Source of the DNA: Bacillota bacterium
GTDB lineage: Bacteria > Bacillota > UBA994
DNA length: 38,392 bases
Direction: 5' to 3'
NCBI GenBank assembly: GCA_018333655.1
Contig: JAGXTJ010000048.1
Coordinates: 1-38,392 of the forward strand
Shown: piece by piece, positions 23,424 through 33,712 of the stretch
Position numbering within the stretch: position 1 is the stretch's first letter
Layout of the letters: every line of letters starts with the position of its first letter
The notes under the pieces: generated by a model
The model's input: only the letters and a program-made list of their open reading frames with translations
Databases searched by the model: none
Told to the model about the DNA's origin: nothing
Translations under genes and position numbers: made by a program

Positions 23424-24375
23424 TGAGGCCTCGCGGGCAGTTGTAGCTAAGGCCTTCTCTACGCACGATTCTTCGCTCATGAGTTTTAACTTGGTGGATT
23501 TAGACGGGGAAGATGCGCAGTTGGCCAGAGTGCGACAAGAAATACAGACCCCGCCCTTTTTTGGCGGTCGCAAAGTGGTGCGCGTACGTCAAGCTAAGTT
23601 CTTTAAGCAGAGCAAAAAACAAGAAGGCGAAGACGCCAAGTCTCCGCTTGTTGTCTCCGCCGCTCTCGTCACCCTCATTTGCGAGGATGAGAGTGTGAGC
23701 CAGAAGAGTAGTCTCTTTAAGGGGCAACAGGTGCAGTTTGTAGACTTCTCCTTTTCGCGTCGACAAGACGCCCTAGGGGCAGCGCAGGTCATCGTGCGTG
23801 AGGAGTTAGCGCGCTCTGCCATGCGCATAGAGAGCTCTGCCGCCACCACGCTACTTGAACTTATCGGTGTCAGCGAAAAGCAGCCCTTTGTGCGCGCCTT
23901 GCTGCAAGAGACCAAGAAAATTATGGCCTTTAAGAATTTCTCGGGCACCGTTACCGAGAAGGAGGTCCGTTCTTTGGTGGCGCGTAGCGCCGAGGCTAAG
24001 TTGTGGGATGTCACCGATGCCATTACCGCTAAAAATAGTGCCAAAGCCCTCAAGCATGTGCAAGAAATTGTGCAGGATGGGGAGGACCCGCTAGTTATAC
24101 TTGGTACCCTGGCTAGTTTCTTTCGCCAGGCCCTCTTAGCCCGCGAAATGTTTGAAGACCAGCTGCCTCTTGAAACAGCCATAAGTAACATGGCCAAACT
24201 CAATGTGCACAGGTTTGTCGCCGAAAAAGCCTACCGAGCCGCACCTAGTTTCTCTCGCTCGCTCCTAGAGCAGTGGCTGACGAAGTGCTTCACCATTAGC
24301 CAAGCGGTTAAGCTAGGCAAAGTGAATGCCATCTTGGCACTCGAAATGCTCATCTGCGAGGCCTGTGCACGATGA
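23323..24375 (+). CDS. holA: DNA polymerase III delta subunit
   Basis: A 350-residue protein beginning SALTHYQELVKSLSAREPHS, with FYVFTGTEEWYISEASRAVV near the start, the usual 'YLxxGxExxLxxE' position of HolA. Later features are PPFFGGRKVVRVRQAKFF and SAKALKHVQEIVQDGEDPLV, then LGTLASFFRQALLAREMF. It loads the beta sliding clamp as part of the gamma complex. GTG 23323 has GGAAGG eight bases upstream. It starts inside the 3' end of comEC, the classical comEC-holA order, which precedes rpsT (here convergent). Confidence 0.93.
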   Translation: MSALTHYQELVKSLSAREPHSFYVFTGTEEWYISEASRAVVAKAFSTHDSSLMSFNLVDLDGEDAQLARVRQEIQTPPFFGGRKVVRVRQAKFFKQSKKQEGEDAKSPLVVSAALVTLICEDESVSQKSSLFKGQQVQFVDFSFSRRQDALGAAQVIVREELARSAMRIESSAATTLLELIGVSEKQPFVRALLQETKKIMAFKNFSGTVTEKEVRSLVARSAEAKLWDVTDAITAKNSAKALKHVQEIVQDGEDPLVILGTLASFFRQALLAREMFEDQLPLETAISNMAKLNVHRFVAEKAYRAAPSFSRSLLEQWLTKCFTISQAVKLGKVNAILALEMLICEACAR

Positions 24376-24411
24376 GTCCTCCCCGACACGGGGTATTACT
24401 GTTTGATCGCA

Positions 24412-24446
24412 TAGCAAAAGGGGTTGCCTCATGTGAGTCAACCCCT
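24412..24446 (-). terminator. Intrinsic terminator of rpsT
   Basis: On the minus strand, AGGGGTTG (24446-24439) pairs with CAACCCCT (24426-24419) around a 12-base loop, followed by TTTTGCT. Confidence 0.85.
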
Positions 24447-24463
24447 AAATCAGCTTGCTTGTC

Positions 24464-24715
24464 TTACTCTGCAGCTGTCAGCTTGTTAAGCTTAAGCGTC
24501 AGGCGAGATTTTTTGCGAGAAGCGGTGTTTCTGTGCAGTACGCCTTTGCGCACGGCTTTATCTAAAGTACTGATGGCAGCGCGCAAGCTTTCGACGGTAG
24601 TTAGGTCGTTGAACTTGCGTACGGCTGTGCGCACTGAGCTCTTGACCATGCGGTTGCGCAGGTTGCGCTTAGCGGAAATCTTGATTCTCTTAATGGCAGA
24701 TTTAGTATTGGCCAA
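24464..24715 (-). CDS. rpsT: 30S ribosomal protein S20
   Basis: An 83-residue basic protein beginning ANTKSAIKRIKISAKRNLRN and ending KSRLTLKLNKLTAAE. It is the usual length and pattern of S20, a 16S rRNA-binding assembly protein. The start is TTG at 24715, with GGAGGTG upstream; the longer in-frame start reads through the ribosome site and is rejected. It is convergent with holA and divergent from the holin-like gene, the standard clostridial order next to gpr. Confidence 0.95.
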   Translation of the reverse strand: MANTKSAIKRIKISAKRNLRNRMVKSSVRTAVRKFNDLTTVESLRAAISTLDKAVRKGVLHRNTASRKKSRLTLKLNKLTAAE

Positions 24716-24855
24716 TGTTGTTTCACCTCCTCGCAATCAGAGCGGTAGCCAAAAACTGAAGAGACACGTGGTATAGTGACGGATACCACCTTCAGCAGTA
24801 GGTTACACTACGAGTGTCCTTCAAATTCTAGCAGAAAAACGTGGAGGTAGCAAGA

Positions 24856-25179
24856 ATGAGTACAGCAATAATTCGCTTTGTCACATCCGCGGCTGTGTTG
24901 TGGGTGACGGCTATGCTTTTGCCGGGCGTATCGTCGAGCTTGGTGGGGGCATTCTTGGCTGCTGGCACCATCGCTGTCATTGGATGGCTGGGAGAAAACT
25001 TCCTCGGCGACAACGTTTCGCGGCAAAATCGTGGTTTCGTGGGTTTCCTAGTAGCGGCGGGAGTAATTTGGCTAACAGGTCAAATTGTCCCCGAGTTTGA
25101 TGTAGGCCTACTGGGCGCCTTGCTGGCCTCCTTTGTGATTGGGCTTATTGACATGGTCGTGCCCACATTTATAAGGTGA
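24856..25179 (+). CDS. Small four-helix membrane protein of the phage holin family
   Basis: A 107-residue hydrophobic protein from ATG 24856, with GGAGGTAGCAAGA upstream. Three or four membrane segments are visible (IRFVTSAAVLWVTAMLLPGV, LVGAFLAAGTIAVIGWLG, FLVAAGVIWLTGQIVP, LGALLASFVIGLIDMVVP). This pattern, ending DMVVPTFIR, is that of chromosomal 'phage holin family' proteins. They commonly sit beside sporulation genes; their role is not established. The stop overlaps the gpr start by four bases, so the two are cotranscribed. Confidence 0.8.
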   Translation: MSTAIIRFVTSAAVLWVTAMLLPGVSSSLVGAFLAAGTIAVIGWLGENFLGDNVSRQNRGFVGFLVAAGVIWLTGQIVPEFDVGLLGALLASFVIGLIDMVVPTFIR

Positions 25180-26147
25180 GGGAGTTTTACTCCGTGCGTA
25201 CAGACTTGGCCATTGAGTCAGGTCCTGTAGATGAAGAACAGAGTGGCGTAGAGATCACTAGGGAGACTTTTGTAGGGGGCAACATCACCAGAGTAAGAGT
25301 CTTAAACGAGCAGGGGGCACAAAGGTTTAACAAGCCTCCTGGCTTGTACATTACCTTAGAGTGCCAGAGCATTGCCGAAGAAGATGCCGATCTTCGCCAC
25401 GAGGTCAGTCAACAAATCGCCAAGGAGCTTGAAAATTTGTGGCCAATTTCTACGCGGGCAGCGCACAGAGCCGCGACTATACTGGTGGTAGGGCTAGGCA
25501 ACTGGCATGTCACCCCCGATGCCCTAGGCCCAAAGGTTGTGCAAGAACTGTTAGTAACAAGGCATCTCTTGGAACATGCAGCACAGGGATTAGACGAGGG
25601 TCTGCAGTCTGTCTGTGCAATTGCGCCCGGCGTCTTAGGGTTGACAGGCATTGAGACCGGTGAAATTATCCTAGGAATAGTGGAGAAAGTTAGGCCCCAC
25701 ATGGTCATAGCGGTTGATGCCTTGGCCTCGCGCAGTGTAGAGCGAGTGGGCACAACAGTGCAAATGACGGACACTGGTATCAGCCCTGGCTCTGGCATAG
25801 GCAATAAGCGCAAAGCGCTAACGCGGGAGACTTTAGGTGTCCCCGTCATTGCGATTGGCGTACCCACTGTAGTCTATGCCGCTACCATCGCCAGAGAGGC
25901 TGTGGAGCAAGCCCTAGCGGCCATGGTCGGTCTCAGTCACGCGGAGGGCGCAGGAGCCAGAAGACCTACGCTGAGTAAAGAAATGCGGCAGGATCTTCTG
26001 CAAAATATCCTGTCTCCCCATGCGGAGAATCTAGTAGTCACCCCGAAAGAGATCGATTCAATCATTAACAATATGTCCAAGGTGATTGCTGGTGGTCTCA
26101 ATGCCGGCCTGCATCCTAACTTGTACCTAGGCGAAGCTTTGTCCTAA
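25176..26147 (+). CDS. gpr: Germination protease Gpr
   Basis: A 323-residue protein from GTG 25176, overlapping the holin-like gene by four bases; GTG 25194 is an alternative. The opening YSVRTDLAIESG and the core LVVGLGNWHVTPDALGPKVV, then IVEKVRPHMVIAVDALASRS, then SPGSGIGNKRKALTRETLGV, are characteristic of Gpr. Gpr degrades small acid-soluble proteins when spores germinate. It is made as a zymogen whose N-terminal pro-segment is autoprocessed. It sits between rpsT and spoIIP as in other spore formers. A terminator follows. Confidence 0.96.
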   Translation: MREFYSVRTDLAIESGPVDEEQSGVEITRETFVGGNITRVRVLNEQGAQRFNKPPGLYITLECQSIAEEDADLRHEVSQQIAKELENLWPISTRAAHRAATILVVGLGNWHVTPDALGPKVVQELLVTRHLLEHAAQGLDEGLQSVCAIAPGVLGLTGIETGEIILGIVEKVRPHMVIAVDALASRSVERVGTTVQMTDTGISPGSGIGNKRKALTRETLGVPVIAIGVPTVVYAATIAREAVEQALAAMVGLSHAEGAGARRPTLSKEMRQDLLQNILSPHAENLVVTPKEIDSIINNMSKVIAGGLNAGLHPNLYLGEALS

Positions 26148-26150
26148 TTT

Positions 26151-26181
26151 ATAGAGAGGGAGGCTCCTCTCTATTTTTTTT
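26151..26181 (+). terminator. Intrinsic terminator after gpr
   Basis: ATAGAGAGG (26151-26159) pairs with CCTCTCTAT (26166-26174), followed by eight Ts. Confidence 0.92.
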
Positions 26182-26248
26182 GGTCAGTAGTGCGTCCAAC
26201 CCTCATATATATTTATGGTTAGTGAGGTGGGTGAGGGGGCGATGTGGA

Positions 26249-27286
26249 GTGCGTTTTTTGCTCGCGGTGGGATTAGGGATATTACTGGCCACGACTCTGT
26301 GGTCCTTACGCTTGTCCATGCTGCCAGAAGCCATACCCGTGGCCGCCATCAATGACCCCGAACGCAGCCTCGGCCCATTGCTCCTAGCGTCCGAAAAAGC
26401 AGAGACAGCTGGCAGCCTATTCTACATGCTACTGTTTAAGGGAGCTTTGCCTGCCTATGAGGCCCTAGGTGAAGAACCGTTTTGGGTGGAGCTGATCGCC
26501 TATTTTTCCGATCGCCTGCGTGCTACCGAGCCCCATCTTATTTTGGCACGTGGCATCCCAGGGCTTCAGGCCGTAACTTTTTCGCCTGCAACTGCACCCC
26601 CCGTGACTACGCCGGACATTGACCTGCCGCAACCTGTGGATTTACCTCCCCCGACAGGTTTGCCGCGGCCGCCTGTGGTTGTCATTTACCACACTCATAA
26701 CAGCGAGTCCTTTGTCCCCGATAGCGGGCAAACCCATATTTATGACAACCCCGACAAGACCATTGTGGCCGTGGGGCGAGAGCTCGCGCGCCAACTAGAG
26801 AGACTAGGAGCATCAGTTATACATTCCGCTCGCGACCATGTGCGACAAGCCTTCGATCAGTCTTACACGCGCTCCTTAGAGACGGTGAATGAGATTCTCG
26901 CCGCATACGACAACATTGACTATGTGTTCGATGTGCACCGCGATGCCCTGCCACGCAGGCTTACGACCACAACCATTGACGGCCAGAGTGTCGCCCGGGT
27001 TTACATCGTAGTAGGGGGCAATGAGGCCTTAGGACATCTACATTGGCGCCGAAATTATGCCTTCGCCATGCGGCTGCAAAGTAAGCTCGCCGAGCTGTAC
27101 CCCGGGTTTTCGCGGGGGATACTGCTGCGCGAGTTTGGGCGTTTTAATCAGCATTTGCACCCGCACTCCTTGCTTATAGAAATTGGCGGGCATGAGAACT
27201 CGCTCGACGAGGCGCTGCGCGCCACCGAACACTTGGCGCGGGTCATTATGGCCCTCGATGCCGAACGAGTAAGACCAGAGCGCTAG
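26249..27286 (+). CDS. spoIIP: Stage II sporulation protein P
   Basis: About 345 residues from GTG 26249, which has GAGGGGG nine bases upstream; earlier in-frame starts up to 26180 lack a site. An N-terminal membrane segment (RFLLAVGLGILLATTLWSLR) leads through a Pro-rich linker to the amidase/endopeptidase domain, with VVIYHTHNSESFVPDSG, VFDVHRDALPR and LLIEIGGHENSLDEALRATE. The metal-site residues (His of YHTHNSE, His of DVHRD, Glu of EIGG) are present. SpoIIP degrades peptidoglycan with SpoIID and SpoIIM during engulfment. It is next to gpr as in Bacillus and Clostridia. Confidence 0.94.
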   Translation: MRFLLAVGLGILLATTLWSLRLSMLPEAIPVAAINDPERSLGPLLLASEKAETAGSLFYMLLFKGALPAYEALGEEPFWVELIAYFSDRLRATEPHLILARGIPGLQAVTFSPATAPPVTTPDIDLPQPVDLPPPTGLPRPPVVVIYHTHNSESFVPDSGQTHIYDNPDKTIVAVGRELARQLERLGASVIHSARDHVRQAFDQSYTRSLETVNEILAAYDNIDYVFDVHRDALPRRLTTTTIDGQSVARVYIVVGGNEALGHLHWRRNYAFAMRLQSKLAELYPGFSRGILLREFGRFNQHLHPHSLLIEIGGHENSLDEALRATEHLARVIMALDAERVRPER

Positions 27287-27347
27287 AATGTGATATAATG
27301 ACGTGAAGCGCGATGGTTGCGCTATTTTTCTATACGGAGAGAGTGCA

Positions 27348-29147
27348 GTGCAGGATAGAATTCGCAATTTTTGTATCATCGCACACATCGATCACGGCAA
27401 GTCTACCTTGGCTGACCGCTTGATCGAGACTACCGGCACGCTGTCGCAGCGGGAAATGACCGAGCAAGTTCTCGACAACATGGACTTAGAGCGAGAGCGG
27501 GGCATTACGATTAAGTTGCAGGCCGTGCGACTTATTTATAACGCCCAAGATGGGCAGGAGTACATGCTTAACTTAATCGATACACCTGGGCACGTGGACT
27601 TCTCTTATGAAGTCTCACGTTCTTTGGCCGCCTGTGAAGGTGCGCTGCTCGTGGTCGATGCGGTGCAAGGCATTGAGGCCCAGACTCTAGCCAATGTCTA
27701 CTTAGCGATAGAAAATAATCTCACGATTATTCCTGTCATCAACAAAATTGACCTACCTTCTGCCGACCCCGAACGGGTGCGCAAAGAGATCGAAGACGTT
27801 ATCGGTATCGCTACCGATAACGCCATTCTCTGTTCAGCAAAAGAAGGCATCGGCATTGCCGAGATACTAGAGGCCGTAGTGCGTGATATTCCACCCCCCC
27901 AGGGTGATATCAACGCACCCCTGCAAGCCCTAATTTTTGACTCCCACTACGACTCGTACCGTGGGGTTATCAGTTATGTGCGCGTAGTTAATGGCAGCAT
28001 TAAAAAGGGACAAAAAATACTCATGATGGCCACCGACCGCGAGTTTGAGGTGGATGATGTGGGGGTTTTCACCCCCCCGCGTATTCCTGTTAAAGAGCTT
28101 GCACCCGGCATGGTCGGGTACTGCATTGCCGGCATTAAGAATGTTAAAGATACGCGCGTTGGCGACACCATCACCAATGCCGTGAACCCAGCCCTAGTGC
28201 CTTTGCCTGGGTATCGTAAGAACACGCCCATGGTTTTCTGCGGTCTCTACCCCACAGAGAACAACCAGTACGAAGACCTTAAAGATGCGCTCGATAAGTT
28301 AAAGCTCAACGATTCCTCCCTCATTTACGAACCCGAAACCTCAGAAGCCCTAGGGTTTGGCTTTCGCTGTGGTTTCTTGGGGCTCTTGCACATGGAAGTG
28401 ATACAAGAGCGCTTAGAGCGTGAGTACCAGCTAGACCTCATCACTACAGCCCCTAACACCATCTACCGCATTGTGACCACGGCAGATGAAGTGAAGTTTA
28501 TCGATAACCCGGCCCATCTACCCCCGAGCAATAAAATACTCACCACGGAGGAGCCCATTGTCAAGGCTAGCATCATTGTGCCAGAGGAGTACATCGGCAC
28601 CATGATGGAGCTCTGCCAAGGCCGCCGCGGCGTCTTTAAGAATATGGAGTTCCTCGACACGACGCGAGTGGTGCTGACCTACGAGTTGCCGCTCTCAGAA
28701 ATCCTTTATGACTTTTTCGACCAACTGAAGTCGCGTTCGCGTGGTTACGCTTCGTTAGACTACGAGGTGATCGGCTACCAAGAGTCCGATTTAGTTAAAC
28801 TAGACATCCTGCTTAATGGTGAAGTGGTCGATGCGCTATCGTGCATCGTGCATTCCGACCGTGCCGTGCATAAGGGCCGCATTTTGACAGAGAAGTTGCG
28901 CAAGATTATTCCGCGTCAAATGTTTGACATCCCTATCCAAGCCGCCATCGGGGCAAAAATTGTCGCCCGCGAAACGGTCAAAGCCATGCGTAAAGACGTA
29001 CTAGCCAAGTGTTACGGTGGCGATATCAGCCGCAAGCGTAAGCTCCTAGAAAAGCAAAAAGAAGGCAAGAAGCGCATGAAAAATGTCGGCAATGTAGAGA
29101 TTCCACAAGAAGCCTTCATGGCCATTCTTAAGGTGGATGATGAATAG
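27348..29147 (+). CDS. lepA: Elongation factor 4 (LepA)
   Basis: A 599-residue GTPase beginning [20 protein letters not shown]. The start is GTG 27348, with GGAGAG upstream. The G motifs are [19 protein letters not shown] and [11 protein letters not shown]. The C-terminal LepA-specific region ends [19 protein letters not shown], with the [20 protein letters not shown] and [20 protein letters not shown] stretches. It acts on ribosomes to promote back-translocation and initiation. Its stop overlaps the hemW start by one base. Confidence 0.97.
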   Translation: MQDRIRNFCIIAHIDHGKSTLADRLIETTGTLSQREMTEQVLDNMDLERERGITIKLQAVRLIYNAQDGQEYMLNLIDTPGHVDFSYEVSRSLAACEGALLVVDAVQGIEAQTLANVYLAIENNLTIIPVINKIDLPSADPERVRKEIEDVIGIATDNAILCSAKEGIGIAEILEAVVRDIPPPQGDINAPLQALIFDSHYDSYRGVISYVRVVNGSIKKGQKILMMATDREFEVDDVGVFTPPRIPVKELAPGMVGYCIAGIKNVKDTRVGDTITNAVNPALVPLPGYRKNTPMVFCGLYPTENNQYEDLKDALDKLKLNDSSLIYEPETSEALGFGFRCGFLGLLHMEVIQERLEREYQLDLITTAPNTIYRIVTTADEVKFIDNPAHLPPSNKILTTEEPIVKASIIVPEEYIGTMMELCQGRRGVFKNMEFLDTTRVVLTYELPLSEILYDFFDQLKSRSRGYASLDYEVIGYQESDLVKLDILLNGEVVDALSCIVHSDRAVHKGRILTEKLRKIIPRQMFDIPIQAAIGAKIVARETVKAMRKDVLAKCYGGDISRKRKLLEKQKEGKKRMKNVGNVEIPQEAFMAILKVDDE

Positions 29148-30277
29148 TGCTCGGGCTGTATGTCCATGTGCCCTTCTGTCTAAGTAAGTGCCATTACTGC
29201 GATTTCTACTCGCTTAAGCACAGTGCCCCCGCGGAAGAAGCCTATGTGAGCGCCCTGCTACAAGAAGTAGCCCTTAAGGGTCAGCTGTGGGGAGGGTCGG
29301 CACAGACCCTCTACTTTGGGGGCGGCACGCCGAGCACGCTCGGTCTAAACTCCCTGGCTCTAATTCTAAAAGCTTTCGACCGCTACTTTCCGCGCGCGAC
29401 CGCTAGTGAAGTAACTTATGAAGTTAACCCAGGCACGGTGCAGGCAGGCGATTTTGTCAGGCTGCGTAGCCTCGGCATAAACCGTATCAGTATCGGGCTG
29501 CAATCGCATCTAGATAGTCACCTACACATGCTCGGCCGCCCGCACACCCTGGCTGATTTTCACAGCGCAGTGCAAGGAATAAAGGCGGCCGGGTTCGACA
29601 ATTTTAGCGTAGACGCCCTCTACGGCCTCCCCTTACAGACGGTGAGCGATTACTTGGCCACTCTAGACTGCCTTGTGGCCACAGGGGCCACCCACATTTC
29701 GGCCTATGCCCTGCAGATTGAGAGCGGTACGCAGTTTGCGCAGCTTAAAGAGCAAGGCAGACTGGTCCCAAGTGGCGAGGACGAGGTCGCCGACATGATG
29801 CTGGCCGGACGAGATTTCCTTCGCGCGAGAGGCTTCGTGCATTACGAAATCAGTAATTTTGCTCGCCCTGGGTACGAAAGTAAGCACAACCGCCTCTACT
29901 GGCAAAATCGCGAATACCTAGGGTTTGGACCGTCAGCCGCCAGCTTCATCGGCAGGCGGCGGTTTGCTAATATAGCTGATATCGAGGGTTACTGCCACAG
30001 ACTCAAGCAGGGGATGCTTGCCACCGCATCCTGCGAAAAACTGACTAAGTCTCTCGAAATGGCCGAAACAATGATCCTCGGGCTGCGTATGCTAGAAGAA
30101 GGGGTCAAGCGCAGAGATTTCGCACAGCGCTTTGGGCCTGACCCCCTAGATTACTACGGCGAGCAGCTTGCACCCTGTGTCAGGCAAGGGCTACTGCATG
30201 TTGACGACATAGCCTTGCGCCTTACAGCCAAGGGTTTTCCCCTTGCCAGTCAAGTTCAAATGGCTTTCCTGCTCTGA
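29147..30277 (+). CDS. hemW: Radical-SAM heme chaperone HemW
   Basis: A 376-residue radical-SAM protein. LYVHVPFCLSKCHYCDFYS carries the CxxxCxxC cluster motif, followed by YFGGGTPSTLG, EVNPGTVQ and ISIGLQSHLDSHLHMLGRPH. The family was formerly called HemN-like; HemW inserts heme into target proteins and does not oxidise coproporphyrinogen. The GTG at 29147 overlaps the lepA stop, with AAGGTGG upstream within lepA. It precedes the hrcA operon, the normal lepA-hemW-hrcA order of Firmicutes. Confidence 0.95.
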   Translation: MLGLYVHVPFCLSKCHYCDFYSLKHSAPAEEAYVSALLQEVALKGQLWGGSAQTLYFGGGTPSTLGLNSLALILKAFDRYFPRATASEVTYEVNPGTVQAGDFVRLRSLGINRISIGLQSHLDSHLHMLGRPHTLADFHSAVQGIKAAGFDNFSVDALYGLPLQTVSDYLATLDCLVATGATHISAYALQIESGTQFAQLKEQGRLVPSGEDEVADMMLAGRDFLRARGFVHYEISNFARPGYESKHNRLYWQNREYLGFGPSAASFIGRRRFANIADIEGYCHRLKQGMLATASCEKLTKSLEMAETMILGLRMLEEGVKRRDFAQRFGPDPLDYYGEQLAPCVRQGLLHVDDIALRLTAKGFPLASQVQMAFLL

Positions 30278-30280
30278 CTC

Positions 30281-30310
30281 TTGACAAAGAGTTCGGCCTA
30301 GTGGTATTTT
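30281..30310 (+). promoter_or_regulatory. Vegetative-type promoter of the hrcA operon
   Basis: TTGACA (30281-30286) and TATTTT (30305-30310) are spaced by 18 bases, just upstream of CIRCE. The -10 box is imperfect. Confidence 0.65.
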
Positions 30311-30322
30311 TGTACTATACCG

Positions 30323-30349
30323 TTAGCACTCCCACCTGATGAGTGCTAA
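30323..30349. promoter_or_regulatory. CIRCE operator (HrcA binding site)
   Basis: A perfect TTAGCACTC-N9-GAGTGCTAA inverted repeat, the HrcA operator, centred between the promoter and the hrcA start. The operon is therefore repressed by HrcA and induced on heat stress. Confidence 0.97.
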
Positions 30350-30370
30350 CAAGATAATGGGGTGGTGGTG

Positions 30371-31381
30371 ATGCTAGACGAGCGCAAGCGGCAGGTGCTG
30401 TTTGCTATAGTGCGCGACTACATTCAAACTGCTGAGCCTGTCGGCTCAAGAACCATCGCTCGCCGTTACTCTTTTGGTATCGGCGCGGCAACAATTCGCA
30501 ACGAAATGGCTGACCTTGAGGAGTTAGGTTATCTTGAGCAGCCTCATACATCTGCAGGTCGCATTCCCTCAGACAGGGGCTATCGGTGCTACGTCGACTC
30601 TCTGGCGGAACTGCCGGAGCTTACTGCCGCAGAAGCCTCCCTTGTTAAGAGGCATTTTAGCGGTAGACTGCGCGGGCAAGAAATCGTCCTAGAGGCGGCA
30701 GCGCGACTTCTCTCCTCTATCACTAACTATACTTCTATAGTTATTGGGCCCTCTCCTGTACAAACTAAGCTCAAGGTCATGCAGGTAGTTCCCTTGAACG
30801 ACCACAGCGCCGTACTCATGATCGTGGCTGACAATGGCTTCGTCGCTAATGAAGTAATTATGCTGCCTCCGGGTATCTCCGCTGAAGACCTCAGTGAAAT
30901 TTGCCGGTTCATAACCGCTAAGTATCGCGGCTACGCCATTGATCGACTGCACGACTTTGACTTTCGCACGGGGGCCGGCGATTTTGCGCTCGGCGCATCA
31001 GCCTTCGAGCAGGCCATGGACAGTCTAATCGCGAGCCTAGAGCGTCATGAAGGCGAGCGCGTAGTGCTAGGCGGGGCCACTAACATTCTTAATCAACGTG
31101 AGTTCAAGGATGTTAGCAAGTTGCGAGAGATACTCAAAGTTCTCGAGATGCAAGAGCAAGTTTTTAAGCTGGTCACCACAGCCGCTGCTAATCCGCTTTC
31201 GATCAGTATCGGCGCCGAGAATGCACTCGAGGCCATGCGCGATTGTTCGCTTATTACCGCAAGCTACACCATCGCCGGTGAGGGTGTAGGGCACATCAGC
31301 ATCCTAGGGCCTACGCGCATGGAGTATCCGCGGGTTATCGCACTTCTTAATTATGTAAGCAAAGTTATTGGTCAAGGCTAA
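30371..31381 (+). CDS. hrcA: Heat-shock repressor HrcA
   Basis: About 336 residues from ATG 30371, with GGGGTGGTG upstream. It has an N-terminal winged helix (LDERKRQVLFAIVRDYIQTA, then EPVGSRTIARRYSFGIGAAT, then IRNEMADLEELGYLEQPHTS). The C-terminal GAF-like domain contains VIGPSPVQTKLKVMQVVPL and ends ISILGPTRMEYPRVIALLNY. It binds CIRCE, which lies 21 bases upstream, so the gene is autoregulated. First gene of hrcA-grpE-dnaK-dnaJ. Confidence 0.97.
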   Translation: MLDERKRQVLFAIVRDYIQTAEPVGSRTIARRYSFGIGAATIRNEMADLEELGYLEQPHTSAGRIPSDRGYRCYVDSLAELPELTAAEASLVKRHFSGRLRGQEIVLEAAARLLSSITNYTSIVIGPSPVQTKLKVMQVVPLNDHSAVLMIVADNGFVANEVIMLPPGISAEDLSEICRFITAKYRGYAIDRLHDFDFRTGAGDFALGASAFEQAMDSLIASLERHEGERVVLGGATNILNQREFKDVSKLREILKVLEMQEQVFKLVTTAAANPLSISIGAENALEAMRDCSLITASYTIAGEGVGHISILGPTRMEYPRVIALLNYVSKVIGQG

Positions 31382-31413
31382 TTCTTTAGGGAATCAAAAA
31401 GGGGTGTAGCATA

Positions 31414-31890
31414 TTGGAGCAACAAAACAATCAAGAGACGGAGCAACCAGTAAAGGAACAACCCTCAGTGCAGGAACTCGAGTCTAGGCTGCTGCGCCTG
31501 CAAGCCGACATGGAAAATATGCGGCGGCGTCATCAGCGCGAGAAAGAAGATTTGTGGGAAGTCGTAGCGGCAGATCTTTTATGTCAGCTGCTACCAACGA
31601 TGGATAGCTTTGATCGTGCCATAAAAGTCCTACCCACGGGTGATTGGACACAGGGCATGGTCATGGTACATAAGCAATTTCAAGAGGTTCTCGCTCGGGT
31701 AGGGCTTACGCCTGTTGACTGTGCTTGCGCATTTGATCCGCAGTACCATGAGGCCGTGGCCATTGATGAGGACCCCACATCCCCCGAAAACACCATCACC
31801 GCTGAGCTAGAGCGTGGCTACAAGCTCAGGGGCCGAGTTTTAAGACCAAGCAAAGTAAGAGTTTCAGTTGGAGGTATGAGCAATGAGTAA
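31414..31890 (+). CDS. grpE: Nucleotide exchange factor GrpE
   Basis: A 158-residue protein from TTG 31414, with GGGGTG upstream. It has an acidic Gln/Glu-rich N-terminus, a long coiled coil ([20 protein letters not shown], then REKEDLW) and a beta domain ([40 protein letters not shown]) ending [20 protein letters not shown]. It releases ADP from DnaK. The stop overlaps the dnaK ATG by eight bases. Slightly short for the family because the N-terminal tail is brief. Confidence 0.96.
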   Translation: MEQQNNQETEQPVKEQPSVQELESRLLRLQADMENMRRRHQREKEDLWEVVAADLLCQLLPTMDSFDRAIKVLPTGDWTQGMVMVHKQFQEVLARVGLTPVDCACAFDPQYHEAVAIDEDPTSPENTITAELERGYKLRGRVLRPSKVRVSVGGMSNE

Positions 31891-33700
31891 GATTATTGGC
31901 ATCGATTTAGGCACAACTAATTCCGTAGTCAGCTACCTTGAGGGCGGCGAACCTGTCGTCCTACCCAATACCGAGGGCAGCAGGCTGACACCATCCGTAG
32001 TCGGTTTCTCTAAGAGCGGTGAGCTCCTCGTGGGGGCCATCGCCAAGCGTCAGGCCATCAGCAACCCCGACCGCACCATCAGCTCCATCAAGCGGCAAAT
32101 GGGCACGAACCATAAAGTAAAAGTAGACGGCAAGGAATATACGCCGCAAGAAATTTCGGCCATGATTTTGCGTAAGCTCAAGCAAGATGCCGAGGCTTAC
32201 CTGGGCACGACCATCGAAAAAGCCATTATCACGGTCCCTGCTTACTTTACCGACAGCCAAAGGCAAGCCACAAAAGATGCGGGCACCATTGCCGGGCTTG
32301 AGGTTATGCGCATTATCAACGAGCCGACCGCAGCGGCCCTAGCCTATGGCCTAGATAAGGGTCAAGACCACACCATACTCGTCTTCGACTTAGGCGGTGG
32401 CACTTTCGATGTCTCTATTTTAGAACTAGGTGACGGACTCTTTGAGGTGAAAGCTACCTCTGGCAATAACAGGCTAGGTGGCGATGACTTCGATCAACGT
32501 CTGCTCGATCACCTAGTCAAAGAATTCAAGAAGACCGCGGGCCTAGACCTTTCTAAGGACCGCGTGGCCGTGCAGCGCCTACGCGAAGCGGCCGAGAAGG
32601 CTAAAATTGAGTTGTCCACCTTGCAACAGACCAATATCAACCTGCCCTTTATCACCATGGATGCTGAAGGCCCCAAACATTTAGACATTACCGTCACACG
32701 GGCTAAGTTCGATGAACTGACCGAAGATCTTGTAGAGCTCACCATGGGTCCCGCACGCCGCGCCTTGCAGGATTCTGGCCTTGAGCCGCATCAAATCGAT
32801 AAAGTTATCTTGGTCGGGGGCTCTACCCGCATCCCTGCTGTACAAGAGGCTGTGCGCCGCTTAATCGGCAAAGACCCGCACAAAGGGGTAAACCCCGACG
32901 AAGTGGTAGCTCTAGGTGCGGCCATTCAGGGGGGCGTACTGTCAGGTGATGTCAAGAACGTCGTCTTGCTTGACGTAACGCCGCTATCTCTCGGCATCGA
33001 AACGCTAGGTGGGGTGCTGACTAAGCTTATCGAGCGCAACACCACCATTCCCACCTCTAAGAGCCAGACATTTTCTACCGCTGCCGATCATCAAACCTCA
33101 GTTGAGATTCATGTGCTGCAGGGTGAGCGGGCCATGGCCGCCGACAATGTCACCCTAGGGCGCTTCACTCTCGATGGCATTCCGCCGGCACCGCGGGGTA
33201 TTCCCAAGATCGAAGTCACCTTCGATATTGACGTCAATGGTATAGTCAATGTTAAGGCTAAGGACATGGCCACCAGCAAGGAGCAGCGCATCAGTATTAC
33301 CTCGAGCATCGGCCTCTCGGATCACGACATTGACCGCATGGTTAAGGACGCCGAGAAGCACGCCGCAGAGGACCAAAAGCGCAGAGAGCTCGTTGAGGCC
33401 AAGAATCAGGCCGAGCAGTTGGCCTACTCCGCCGAGAAGACCCTAAAAGACCTTGGTGACAAAGCACCAGAAGATAAAGCCGCGGCCGTCACGAGCGCCG
33501 TCGCCGAAGCTCGCACCGCCATTGCCTCTGGCGATATCAACAAAATAAAAGAAGCGACAGAGACGCTGACCAAGCTCGTCGACGAGCTGGCTACTCTCAT
33601 GTACAATCAGTCGCAAGCCGAGGCAAGTGAGGCCAAGAGCGGTGAACAACAGGGCGACGACACTATCGATGCCGATTTCTACGATGTAGATAAGAAGTAG
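31883..33700 (+). CDS. dnaK: Chaperone DnaK (Hsp70)
   Basis: A 605-residue Hsp70. It opens [23 protein letters not shown]-site motifs are [19 protein letters not shown] and [16 protein letters not shown]. The linker [15 protein letters not shown] leads to the substrate-binding domain with [11 protein letters not shown]. The helical lid ends in an acidic [14 protein letters not shown] tail. A TTGGAGGT site lies 11 bases before the ATG. Length is normal for Gram-positive DnaK. Confidence 0.98.
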   Translation: MSKIIGIDLGTTNSVVSYLEGGEPVVLPNTEGSRLTPSVVGFSKSGELLVGAIAKRQAISNPDRTISSIKRQMGTNHKVKVDGKEYTPQEISAMILRKLKQDAEAYLGTTIEKAIITVPAYFTDSQRQATKDAGTIAGLEVMRIINEPTAAALAYGLDKGQDHTILVFDLGGGTFDVSILELGDGLFEVKATSGNNRLGGDDFDQRLLDHLVKEFKKTAGLDLSKDRVAVQRLREAAEKAKIELSTLQQTNINLPFITMDAEGPKHLDITVTRAKFDELTEDLVELTMGPARRALQDSGLEPHQIDKVILVGGSTRIPAVQEAVRRLIGKDPHKGVNPDEVVALGAAIQGGVLSGDVKNVVLLDVTPLSLGIETLGGVLTKLIERNTTIPTSKSQTFSTAADHQTSVEIHVLQGERAMAADNVTLGRFTLDGIPPAPRGIPKIEVTFDIDVNGIVNVKAKDMATSKEQRISITSSIGLSDHDIDRMVKDAEKHAAEDQKRRELVEAKNQAEQLAYSAEKTLKDLGDKAPEDKAAAVTSAVAEARTAIASGDINKIKEATETLTKLVDELATLMYNQSQAEASEAKSGEQQGDDTIDADFYDVDKK

Positions 33701-33712
33701 TAATTAATACTA

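Noticed and set aside
24372-24776. Plus-strand 134-residue ORF
   Set aside because: It is the antisense of rpsT, with no ribosome site or recognisable domain.
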